Shown here piece after piece: positions 9,530-20,699 of a stretch of DNA of 64,000 nucleotides. Location of the stretch: the NCBI GenBank assembly GCA_002197995.1, contig NGZR01000004.1, positions 3,782,001-3,846,000 of the forward strand, in the 5' to 3' direction. Within the stretch, counting starts at the first letter, position 1; each line of letters begins with the position of its first letter. Source of the stretch: Gaeumannomyces sp. JS-464. Taxonomy: Eukaryota > Ascomycota > Sordariomycetes > Magnaporthales > Magnaporthaceae. Both the position numbers and the translations under genes were made by a program. A model generated the notes under the pieces. That model was not told where the DNA came from, did not search any database, and was given only the letters and a program-made list of their open reading frames with translations.

Positions 9530-11400
9530 GGTAACATGCCGTTGCCAACAGCCCCCCTTCGGCCAATAGGGTGGCGCGCGCCCTCCTCGTCGGCCCAACG
9601 GCCCGGAGGAACGCGTCGCTGCCACCCGGGCCCCCCGCGCGTCAGCGCACCCGACTACGCCGTCCCCGTTGCGGAATTAGCAACACCCAACAGGCCCGAT
9701 CAGGGCCAGGAAGGTTCCCACGACGGCAGCACCGGCACAAGTGCCCCTCCCCCCCTCCCCTAACGCCGGCGTACGCGCCCACCTGTCGGGTCGGCCGCGG
9801 CGGCCGCGGAGGAAATTATTGCGAGCTATAGCCGCAAATAATAACAAACGGCCCTAATTTGCGCCACGCTAGCCCGATTTATCGACGCTGGCATTACCTC
9901 CCTTTCGGCGGAAGCGATCCCCGAAACTAACGGCTGGAAAGATTGCTTTATCGACTACGCTAAACAAGCCCTTTTCGGCCTACTTACGCCGGCCGAAAAG
10001 GAAAGAAGCTTATACGGGGCCCCGGAGCCCCCGCAACGCGCGCCCCGGCCACCTACGCGTCGGTGGCCCGGGAGGGCCACTAATAACCCAACCACCCGCA
10101 CAAGCTTTTCGGGCCGTACGCCCTAAACTACCCGGGCACCCCGCCTATTAACAGGCTTTAAAGCCGATTTCCGGGTGTTTGTTAGGATCCCGGAAGAACG
10201 GCAAGCTTAGGCTAACTAACAAACGGGCTTTAGCATTCGCAAAGCCCTTGCCGATAGCAAGGACCTGCCGTTTACGACGGCCGACGTCCCGGAACGTACC
10301 GATCCCCTACCGGGTTCGTGTTAAAAGCAAAAACGGCCGATATCCAAAGCCGGCTTTTGCAGCACCGATCCGAACTAGGCCGTTTATATAACGCTAAAGG
10401 ATCGAAAAGCCCGAAATTTGGTACAATTACGTAATTTCCGGCTGCCTTACCTCCTTAACCAACTTTGGACAATGCGTCCCGGTATCGGATAAACTGGTTC
10501 GGGAGGAAGTGGAAGCCCAAACAAGGCATAAACCGGTAAACGTTAAGCTTTCGGGGCCGGCGTCGACTACTAAGGCGTATATCGTGGATTATATCCCTTT
10601 ATTCGCAAATGGCCGGGTTTAGGCTTTGGGGATCACTTTTTCTCACGCCGCATACAACGACACCCGCCGGTTACCCAGCACACCCCTGGCTGCCACGGCT
10701 TCCACGTGGCCCGTAACTGCGCCCGGGCCGATAGTGCTTTCGGTGCGGGAAAATAAACGACGACCGGCACGTACAACCGTGTACGGCCCCCCCGCAATGC
10801 GCGAACTGCTCGGGCCCGTACCTAGCCGACCACCCGAACTGCTTATAAAGCTGTACGGGTAAACGGAGTGCTAAAGCATTTAACCCGTGGGGAAAAAGCG
10901 CGGTTAGGAAATTAGGCGCACAAGCGTACCGAGCGGCGGTAAAAAAGGTGGAAGCCGCCGTTGCCGCCGCATGCCGCCCGCCCGCAACTACCTGCAACCG
11001 CGGTTATACGGACAATTCCGTTAAACCGCTACCGCTAATGCTAATCCCGCGGCCGGTACCGGCAACGCCGCTGCTTCCGTTACCCCCGCCGCCGCCGCCG
11101 TTCCTGCCGCTGCTGCCACCGCTAACGCTGCCGAGGAAAGCCCGGCAAATGCGCCGGCCCCAAGGGCGCGGCCCGTACGGCCGACAGGGAAAGGCACCCT
11201 GCCAAAAGACTTAGGGTTAGTTTTAACAACCAATACGAAGTACTGGCGGATATGGAACTGGACCTCCCCGAGCCCGAAAGGGCTATCGAAATAACCGGAA
11301 ACCCCCCGAAGGAAACCGACGGTACCGCCGGCAACAACCCAAAGCCAAAGCCCCCAATACAAACGCCGCTTTTACGTATGCCAGCAGCCAACCGGATACA
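9530..11400 (+). pseudogene. LINE-B ORF1 (gag-like), frameshifted
   Basis: Coding similarity to Tad-type ORF1 moves between frames. The segment ADFRVFVRIPEERQA starts at 10162 and ends in a stop. A zinc-knuckle-like CHGFHVARNC lies at 10691-10720, with the expected first Cys missing. An Ala/Pro-rich linker from a CCG-type repeat lies at 11050-11125. The end (VSFNNQYEVLADMELDLPEP) is shared with the fragment at 24734-25137. ORF1 proteins of these elements bind RNA. The frame changes show it is no longer a single protein. Confidence 0.65.
11085..11125 (+). repeat. GCC/GCT-rich triplet repeat in LINE-B ORF1
   Basis: CCGCCGCCGCCG-type triplets would encode an Ala or Pro linker, depending on frame. 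The same tract in the RIP-mutated fragment at 24770-24830 keeps its CpGs while the flanks turned AT-rich. Confidence 0.55.
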
Positions 11401-11419
11401 ACAAACGCATGGCAATAAA

Positions 11420-14400
11420 GCCCGGCGCCCGGGGCTTCGCCCCGAACGCCGTGCTTTAACCGCCGCCCAAGCGAACGTTTACGTAGCTGGGAGCGGGGGC
11501 TACTTTACTCCAACTATTTTGGAGCCAAAATATCGACGTGGTGCTAATGCAAGCCCCCTAGCGCGTGGAAAGGGAAGCTTATGCTTTGCACCCACCCGTC
11601 GTACGAGCTATTTACCCGGTGGATAGCTGCACGACCACCAAACCAAACCAGGGTAATAACTTACGTGCGGAAAACCCGGGGTTCGGCCCGTAGCGGACCG
11701 GCCGGCAGGCAACACCCGGGACATCCTTTGGCTTACCGTCGCCGGGTGCACCTTTTTAACGTATATAGGCCTTTAGGGACTTTCGGAACCCTCGTTAAAC
11801 CTTTTACTACGTTAGCGCCCAACGGCAAAATGCATTATAGCCGGGGACTTTAACGCAGGGTTCCCGGCGTGGGATCCGGTTAGGGTAATAGGAATAGGGG
11901 CCAGGATATAATAGGCTAATACTTATAACCTTTTCCTACTTACCGACCTAGTAACCTACGCATAACGATAGGGGCGTTTTAAATTTACCTTTTCCAACGC
12001 CCTTTGCAACAGCGGAAATCGACCTTCGCTAGCAACCGATTCGGACCACCGCTCGATACGGATCGAAATTCCTAACCGCAATAACTCCGTTCCGGATGCC
12101 GGCGTATTACGCTACCAAACGATAAACTACCGTTTTTCGCAAACGCGGTAGCAACGGGGGCCGGCAGTTTGCCGCCATTTATAAATCTATGCACGGCGGA
12201 TTACTTGGATAAAGCGGCCGAGCATTAATAAACTTGCTAAAAAATGCGTTAATAGCTTTCGGCCGGGGGCCTAAAGCTAAAAGAAAAGGCCAACCCTAGT
12301 GGAACGAAAAGTGCGCCAACGCATAACGGGACCTTGCAAAAGCTATGGCAAATGGGGGCCTTTTACGGCCGAAGCCCGTGGTTTAAAAGCAACGATCCGG
12401 GCGGCTAAAAACAGCATTGAGGCGTGCTGGAGGAAGTGGATTTTCCCAGCGTTATACCGGGCCGTAAAATGGCATAGCTTACACCGGCTATACGGCTCCC
12501 CCGTTAAATATCGACGGGGAGGTGATAGTGGCCCCGGGGATAAAGCGGAAGCATTAGGCCGCAAAATCCTCCGTAGGTTTACAGCGGAGGACGACTACAG
12601 GAGGACCCGTTGCAGTAAAGGGCCCCCTAAGGAACCGCACAACTCCCGTGGGACCCCCACGTCCCTGGAGGAATGCCGGAAATTTACCGTCGGTACGGCA
12701 AATACGGCCCCGGGCGTCGATTCCCTAACGGTTAGGCTTACAACGGCATGGCCGGCAATAGGGGAGTACGTTAGGGCCCTTTTCGAAGCTTGCCTTAGCC
12801 GGGCACCACCCGGGCCCCTTCCGCACAGCGGAGGTGGTTATGCTAAAAAAACCGAACAAATCGGATATAACGGACCCAAAATCCTACCGCCCGATAGCCC
12901 TACTCCCGTGCTTAAGGGGTGGAACGTTTGGTAGCTTCGCGGATGGCCTCCTCGCGCTGCAATACGGGCTAATAGCCCGCAATACGCCGGGGCTACCCCG
13001 AAAAAGGCCGCCATCGATTTAACGGCATGCGTCCCACGAGGTGGAACGGGCCTTCCAAAAGCATAAATCCGCCGCCCTCGTTACTATGGATGTATAAGGG
13101 GCTTTCGACGCCGTACTTCGCCGGAGGCTTTTACGAAGCTTTTAAACCAAGGCTGGGATCCAACGTTAGTACGATATGTTATCGTTTGCAGGAAATAGGG
13201 TGGTAAAAGTGCGTTTGGAACGCCACGGCACCCCCTTTTTCCCCGGACTGCGGGTTACCCCAAGGGTTACCGGCGTTACCGGTCCTATTTATGCTTTATA
13301 TGGCCGAAATCCTACCCAAAGCAAAAGCGGTTAGTACGGATACGCGGACGATATAGGCATTTGCGTAACGGGTAGCACCCGGAAGTGCTCCCGTAAAGCA
13401 GGGGTACGGTTACGGAAATCCTACGTTAAGGGCTAATAAGGTTGCTTTCGACCCGGGGAAGTGCGAGCTTATGCATTTTTCCAACGGAAAAACCCACAAC
13501 CCCAGCGGTTACGGCGGAAAGGCCTTACCATACAACAAGCTACAGGAGCTTTACGGTGGTTAGGGGTTTTTCGACCAAAGGCTTAATTTTAAAGCCCACG
13601 TGGAAAAGCTGCAAAAGCCCAAAGCGTTGCCAACCACCTCCGAAGGCTTACGAATTCGATAGGGGGGATACCGGCACATTCGGTTTACAAAGCCGTTACA
13701 ACGGTTATAATCCCTACGGCTTTATACGGGGCCGAGGTATGGTATAGGGCAAAACTAAACCACACCCGTACAAGCCGGCACAACAGCAAATTATCCGCCA
13801 AGGCCATTTAATCGATCGGGTTATAAAGCTTAACCGCGTCCCTTAAGGCAGTGGTCCCAGCTTGGAAAACCATACCGATAAACGCATTGCATTACGAATC
13901 CGGCATCCCGGCGCCCAGGCGCTTTTGGAACAAGCCCGCCTCCGTTTTGCGGCCCGTATAAATACGGTTCCGGAAAACACCCCTGGCCGCAGCGGCCAAG
14001 CCGGCCTTTAACGCCCGAGGGCCTAGGGCAGGCTTACCCGGCAAGCTTGCAACCTTTTGCAAAGGACGGCCGGACTCCCGGCTTGCACCCGCCCGGCCTA
14101 CCTCCCTTATAAATATACGGGGCTTACGGTGGCCATACAAGAAAAGCAAGCAGCCGCTAAAGCATTTACGGCGTGGCTTTGCACCCTCCCACCCACCGAC
14201 GTTATAATATATAGCGACGGGTCCAAAGCAAAGACGGGCAGTTGGATACGGCTGGGTAATATACCAAGCCGGCCAACGCAAACTTTCCGGGCACGGCCGG
14301 CTGCGCATCCCGCGGAAGTATTCGACGGCGAGGCGGAAGGGGCCCGAATGGGCCTCCGTAAAGCCGTTTGGAGCTTCCGCAATTGCACTTTCCACTTGTG

Positions 14401-15030
14401 CCTTAACACCTCGGCGGCCAACGGCTGTTTAAGCACGGCCCCTAATAGTTTACAAGGGCTTTTAAAAAAATCCATTGCTTTATGGATAAACACCAGGTAT
14501 ACGTACGCTGGTCCCCGGGCCATATGGGAATCCCCGGAAACGAAAAGGCAAACGCCGAAGCAAAGTTGGGATCGGCCCTGCCAATACCCCAACATTTTAA
14601 ACCAACGGTGGCCGGAGTAAAGGCTTTAGCCCGGAAAACGGCCCGGGACGCCCGGAACGCATGGTTTAAACAACTTTCCGGATCGGTATAAGGCTATAGG
14701 CCTCCCGCCGGCACCACAACATACGCCCGAAGCGTTGCAGCTGCACCGGAGGTACTGCAACGGCTAATAGCCGCACGCACCGGTCACGGGGATTTCGACT
14801 GGTACCACCGAAAGTTCCAGCACGAAGACGATAACCCGTGCCGCTGCGGAAAAACAAATCCCCTTCCCACCCTGTATTTTGCAGGTTGGCTAAAACGGCA
14901 GAAAATAAATGGCCTATAGCGGACCCCTCCCCGGCTTCCGACAGGCCCGGATATTGGAAACGGCTACTTCAAAAGCCTTTCCTTTTTGCTTCGTTCGCCG
15001 AAGCTACCAATTATTACACTATCGCTGGAC
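11420..15030 (+). pseudogene. LINE-B ORF2: AP-endonuclease, RT, RNase H, zinc motif
   Basis: The endonuclease N-terminus is visible as NIDVVLMQAP (about 11525-11555) and YELFTRWIAARPPNQ (about 11605-11650). RT blocks follow: KPNKSDITDPKSYRPIALLP (12843-12905), TMDV-stop-GAFDAV (about 13085-13115), the GLPQGLPALPVLFMLYMA region (13255-13303) and the catalytic YADD (13341-13352). The RNase H DVIIYSDGS strand begins at 14198. The C-terminal zinc motif near 14836-14886 is frameshifted by one base relative to LINE-C. The domain order is that of Tad/I-clade fungal LINEs. Scattered stops and indels make it nonfunctional as it stands. Confidence 0.8.
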
Positions 15031-15472
15031 GATAACAACAAGGCCTAAAAAGCCCGCATACATCCTTTTCCTTGTTCTCCTACACCTTTTACCTTTTTCC
15101 TTTGTACCACCAGGACTAACAGTAGGCTCGTTGGTCCCCCGCACCTCCGGCCGGGCCCTGGGGGTCCCGAGGACCTTCCAGCCTAAAACCCGGCCCCACC
15201 CCTTTACCGGCATACTCGCCGGCCGAACGCACTACTACCACCCGCAGCGCTTTACAACGCCCTGGCGTATATATATACGCCCTACCGCCGATTGCCCGCT
15301 CACTAACAAGGAGCGCTGGAACGCGGCCCGACCTTCGTGTGCCTTCGGGTTTAATTCTGCTAGCCGCCGGATAGCAACATGTAGCCTAATGTTTAGCTTA
15401 GGTAGCGCTAGCACGTCATATGCCCCTTGGGAGGCAGGGACTGGTAGATCCCGACTTACTGACGTTAAATAT

Positions 15473-15492
15473 ACTCACTCACTCACTCACTC
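15473..15492 (+). repeat. (ACTC)n tail of LINE-B
   Basis: Five consecutive ACTC units directly follow the GTTAAATAT 3' end shared by all LINE copies here. LINE-C has a CT-dinucleotide tail and LINE-A a degraded CT-rich tail at the same place. A microsatellite tail in place of poly(A) is known from some non-LTR elements. Confidence 0.75.
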
Positions 15493-16167
15493 GCACCGGC
15501 CGGGATTTCAACTGGTACCACCGAAAGTTCCAGCACGAAGACGATAACCCGTGCCGTTGCGGGCGAAATAAGTCCCCTTCCCACCCTGTATTTTGCAGGC
15601 TGGCTAGGGCGGCAAAAAACAAATGGCCTATAGCGGACCCTCCCCCGGCCTTCGATAAGCCCGGATATTGGAAACGGCTTTTCCAAAAGCCCTTTCTTTT
15701 TGCTTCGTTCGTTAAAGCCACCAACTATTACATTATCGCCGGACGATAACAACAGGGCCCAAAAAGCCTATACTTAACCTTTTCCTTTGTACCATTAGAT
15801 TACCAGTAGGCTCGTTAATCCCCCGCACTTTAGGCCGGGCCCAAGGGAGGTCCCGAAAACCCCCTCCCCCAAACCCGGCTTTACCCCCTTTCCGGCATAC
15901 CCGCCGGCCAACAGCATCACTACCACCCGCAGCGCTTTACAACGCCCCGGCGTATTTTTACGCCCTATTATCGATTGCCCGCTTACTAACAAGGAGCGCC
16001 GGAATGCGGGGCCCGACCCCGTATGCCTTCGGGTTTAATTTTTAGCCGCTTTAATAGCAGCATATAGCCTAGTGTTAAGCTTAAGTAGCGCTAGCACGTT
16101 ATATGCCCTTTGGGAGGCAAGGACTGGTAGATCCCGATTTACTAACGTTAAATATACTCTCTCTCTC
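15493..16167 (+). mobile_element. LINE-C: 5'-truncated copy in tandem with LINE-B
   Basis: It starts at GCACCGGCCGGGATTTCAAC, a point deep in the ORF2 C-terminus, and continues to the shared 3' end with a CTCTCTCT tail at about 16157-16167. It abuts the tail of LINE-B directly. The intact terminal zinc motif CRCGRNKSPSHPVFC lies at about 15549-15595, giving the reference for the mutated copies. Confidence 0.8.
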
Positions 16168-16170
16168 GCC

Positions 16171-16900
16171 ACCATTTTTAACAATCCATACAAAAAAGCC
16201 GAAGCTTTGTTAAAATTAAAAGTGGTTAAAATAAAGCCGGGCTAAACGTTCGCCGCTTTTATTACGAAGTTCGAAATATTATTAGCCGCGGCTAGGGGCA
16301 TTGCATAAGCAAACGAAATTAAAATTAACTACCTTCGCTTGCGCATTTCGAATAAAATCCGATTAGCCGCAATTTTAAACGAAAAATAACAATCCTTATA
16401 TAGCAAAATGGTTAACACGTACAAACGCATTGCTTAAGCTTTAAAAGCAATCGATATAAATAACAAGCTAAATAAAAAAACGCTAATTTCCTATACCGCA
16501 CCCTATATTACGGACAAATCGGGGGACTTACTTATAACGGGCGTAAACGCAGCAAACACTAGTTTAAAGGAAAGCGAAAGCCAAAAGGCACGTAAATTTA
16601 AAGCACTTTGGGTTTCCCAAAAAGTGTTCCGCTAGCGGCGTAAAACCGAGGCGTGCTTAAATTATGGCAGCCAGGAACACGAAAAACGGGCGTGTCGCTA
16701 TTAAAGCGCGATTCGCCCTAAGCCCATTACGGTATTAAAAGCAACGACGGCGGGTACTAACACGGGAAACGAGTAGCCCTTAACACGAGCTTTAGTTAAA
16801 AAAAAGCGCCGTAATAACGGAATAGATTAACAACCGGGAAGTTATACATTAAAAAGTGGAAAAACGAGCTAAAAGAAATTAAACGCAATATAAATAGCCC
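16171..16900 (+). pseudogene. B1 gag remnant with zinc knuckle
   Basis: The readable frame includes KAEALLKLKVVKIKPG and FAAFITKFEILLAAARGIA (gag capsid part), then a zinc knuckle at 16654-16695 reading CLNYGSQEHEKRAC. The expected CX2CX4HX4C pattern has its second Cys changed to Tyr (TGT to TAT). Several stops lie in the frame. Gag forms the particle and binds RNA in gypsy elements. Confidence 0.75.
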
Positions 16901-16909
16901 CCCATTTTT

Positions 16910-19900
16910 AATACTAGCATTACTCGATTCCGCTAAGTTCGTAAACGTATAAGTGGATTTCGGTTGCGAATATTACGCGGCGATAAGCGAGAACTTCGCG
17001 GCAAAGATCGGGGTTAAGCGTTTATAGCTCCAAACACCGCGCCGGTTTGGCACAATTTTAGGACGCATACCGTTAGCAATTAGCCAAATTGCTAAATGCA
17101 AAATGGACTTAAACGGGTGGGTATCCTTTGCTTTATTTTACATTATCCCGGGAATGCTTAGGGATGTTATTTTAGGATTACTATAAATAAAGCATAACCG
17201 TATGGAATTAAACGCGGCGGGTAGCTTTTTCCGAATAAGGGTAACACGAGGTATAATGGTTTAAAAATTACATGCCCGATTAAAAAGCGGTAAATAACCA
17301 GCATTAATAATTGGCAATATTTTCGCGGCAATATATTAAAAATAACGTTAAAACCTAGCCCAAAATTACGAGTTTACCGCTACGTTATTAAAAAAAATAA
17401 CACGAATTTTACAAGCGATAGTAATAATTACGGAATAAAAACCAGCCACGCTTAAACTATTTCCGGAATTGCGAAATTTCGCGGATTTTTTCGACAAAAG
17501 CAAAGCATCGGTTTTACCTTTACACCGAGGAAATTTAAACCACCACATTCGGTTAAAAACAAATAATAACGGAAATAAACCGGAGTTACTTTAAAACCGA
17601 CTTTATAATATGCCTCGAAATTAACTTTTGGAATTACGCTAACCAAATTACAAATTTAATGGATAAAAGGTAAATCCGAGCTAGCTTTTTACCGGCGGCA
17701 GCGCTAATATTAATAATAAAAAAACCGATGGGTAACTAACGCTTATGCGTGGATTATAAAGCATTTAACGCGATTACGTTGTAAAATCGGTACCCATTTC
17801 CATTAATAAAAAAAAACGCTCCGTTTTTTAGCCAAAACGAAATGGTTTACCAAGGTTAACGTTCGAGCCGCATTTTATAAAATACGAATGGCAAAAGGGA
17901 CGAACATTTAACAGCTTTCCGTATACGGTTTGGCTTGTTTAAATGGCTAATATGCTTATTTAGGTTAGCAAGCGCTCCGGTTACTTTTTAACGCTATATT
18001 AACGGCGTATTAGGAGATATCCTAGATAATTACGTGTTGGCATATTTGGATAACGTGTTAATTTTTCCTCGGGGTCGCGTAAAAACCATATAAGCAAAAT
18101 CCGGGAAGTTTTTTAAAAAGCTACGTAAAACCGGGTTAAATTTAAACTTGGAAAAAAGCGATTTCGCGGTACAAAAAGTTAAATACTTTGGTTTTATTAT
18201 TAAAGCAAATAAAGGAATTTAAACGAACCCGGAAAAGGTCCGCGCTATTTAAAATAGGAAGCGCCAAAAAACTTAAAGGTTTCCGGGGCTTTTTAAAATT
18301 CGCTAACTTTTACCGAAATTTTATCGACAAATATTTCGACCTAATTGCATTATTAATAGCGCTAAAAAAAAGGGAATCCCGTTTAATTAAATTAAATAAA
18401 TCGATGCGGTATTCGAAAAGCTTAAATTAGCTTTTATGCAAGCTTCGGTATTAGCGTAATAAACCCCGATTTGGATATAAAGGTTAAAATAAACTGTTTA
18501 AACGCGGCATTTGGAAATTACCTTTCCTAATTAGGCAAAAATAGGATTTGGCGCTTAATCGCGTTCCATTTAGCCAAATTAAAAAGCAGCTAGCGGAATT
18601 ATATTATCCACGATAAAAAGTTGCTAACCGTAATCGTTTGCATTAAAATATGGAAATTAAAATTCCGCAACGTGCGAAAGCTATTCCTAATTTAAATAAA
18701 CCATAAAACTTTAAAATATTTTTCCAAATTACGGGAAATTTCCGAACGATAAATGCGCTAAGCAAAAACCTTATCCAAATTTAACTACAATTTGTAATAT
18801 AGGCCGGGGAAGCATGCCACTTTCCCGGACGCTTTATCGCGAAAAAAGCAAAATAAATCGATAAAACCCCGCAAAACGACAATGCTTTGCCCAACCCACC
18901 CCGCGATAACCTTAGCCCCAATACGGACTTTGGAAAACATAGCGTTAAAAGTAACAAACGTTCGTTTTAAATCCGGTATTTTACTAAAAAGCATATAGCT
19001 TTTCCGCGAAACAAATATTACGGAATTTTAAAAAAAAGCGCTACGCCGAAACCATAGCTATTTAGCGAAACTTAACGCGGTAATAGCAAACGCATAAAGG
19101 TTCCCTTCCGCCGCCGATATAAAAGCACAAATTATAAATTGCTTTATTAATGCGTAAAAAGCTTTGCAATATAAAGGACGTTTATAATTACTAGCGTAAA
19201 AATTATTAATAATATATAATATATAAAAAGTGCACGTTTCGCTAATCGTGGGACACGTAAGCAAAAATAACACGTTTAAAATACTTTGCCGGGATTACTA
19301 TTAGGAAAGGATAACACGGGATAAACGCGTTTTATACGCAATTATAACGTATGCCGGAAATCCCGACCATTAAAGTTAGTAAAACAAAGCTTTTTACGCC
19401 CCTGCCCGTACCGGATTAATATTAAAAACTATTTCCATTAACTTTATAATAAAGCTACCAGTAAATAAAAAAATCCAAAATATTTAATGGTTATTATAAA
19501 TAAATTATTAAAATATGTTTAATTTAAAGCAATGCATATAATGGGCGTTAAGGAATGCGCAGTACGGTTTCGAAATATATAGTAAAAGTTTCGTGGTTTT
19601 CCTAACCGTATTATTTCCGACAAAAGTTTAAATTGGGTTAAGAACTTTTGGATAAAATTTTGCTTTTAAATCGGCATTAACCAACTTTTATCGATAGCTT
19701 TTACTTATAAACAAACGGGGGCACAAAGCGAGCAAACTAAAAAGTGCAATATTATTTGCGCTGCTTTATTATCTTTTCCTAAAAAAATTAGGCTTTCCAT
19801 TTAAACGCGTGCTAATTAGCGTTAAATAACCGAAATTTTACTATAACAGGGTTTAATTTAAACCGTTTACTATTGGGTTCGATATTAACCTTTTGCTAAA

Positions 19901-20505
19901 AAGCCCATATATAACGAAAATATTAACAATAAGCGAAAAAAAACGGGCAGCCGCATTTTTAACACATTTAAAAAGGGGTTAAAAATAGCCACGGCCGTAA
20001 TAGCGTTTGCCTAATAATAACAAAAAGCTAACGCGAATAAATCCCGGCGCTTAACGGAAAAGTTTAAAATAAGCGATAAAGTTTAGCTTTTATTTCGTAA
20101 TATAAAAATAAACAAACCTAGCAAAAAACTAAATTAGGTAGCGGATAAATTCGAAATAATAGCGGTGTTTAACTTATTAAACGTTATATTAAACGTACCG
20201 AAAGGCATTTATCCTAATTTCCATATAAAATTAATGCAACGTGCAATAAACGACCCGCTTTTAAGCCAAATAAATATAAACATACGACCCGGCCTAATAT
20301 TAATGCTATTACTTAAAAATAGGGAATTTTAAAAAAAATTTTAATAAAAAAAATCCTAGTTATTAAAAACGCTAAAAGCAAAAGGAAAAAACAAACGCTA
20401 GTAAAATAAACCGGCTATAATAAAATAGGGTGGTACCCGTTAAAGTTTTTCGCTAAAACGGCGGCGTTAAAAAAATTCGAAACCTAATAAAAAAACGCTC
20501 GGAAA
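16910..20505 (+). pseudogene. B1 pol remnant: protease, RT, RNase H, integrase, chromodomain
   Basis: The protease site at 16956-16964 reads DFG where DSG/DTG is expected. The RT catalytic box at 18043-18054 is YLDN (YLDD expected), followed by LNLEKSDFAVQKVKYFGF and the RT end near 18270-18345 (FRGFLKFANFYRNFID). The integrase appears as FIIKLPVNK near 19440 and its C-terminal NVKLNVPKGIYPNFHIKL near 20185-20240. A chromodomain-like end (TGYNKIGWYP) lies near 20410-20440. Substitutions at catalytic residues are G-to-A or C-to-T. Gypsy chromodomains can steer integration to heterochromatin, which would suit this location. Confidence 0.8.
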
Positions 20506-20699
20506 AATAACGGCCCAAATTTGGAAAGTAATAAAAGCCGCAAAAAGCGCAAAAAAAAACCGCCAAAAAGTTAACGAAACCATATTACGTAATAAGGAAA
20601 ACAAAAAAACGAGGGCGTAACGCGCTAATACCGGGAAAATTTACGAAAGCGGGCTGGCCCGCATTAATATCTAATAAATACGAAAGCGCGGGGCTTAAG

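Larger units (their letters stand above)
9450..15492 (+). mobile_element. LINE-B: near full-length Tad-like LINE, lightly mutated
   Basis: About 6 kb with ORF1, then ORF2 with endonuclease, RT, RNase H and a terminal zinc motif, then a 3' region ending in an ACTC repeat tail at 15473-15492. GC content is clearly higher than in the copies around it. The exact 5' end is not marked by a repeat; I place it just after the secreted-protein pseudogene. It is the least RIP-affected copy in the window but still has frameshifts and stops. Confidence 0.8.

Noticed and set aside
10671..11415. Several overlapping 90-120 codon ORFs on both strands
   Set aside because: They fall in the Ala/Pro-rich part of LINE-B ORF1, where high GC makes stops rare in all frames. 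The LINE similarity explains the sequence.
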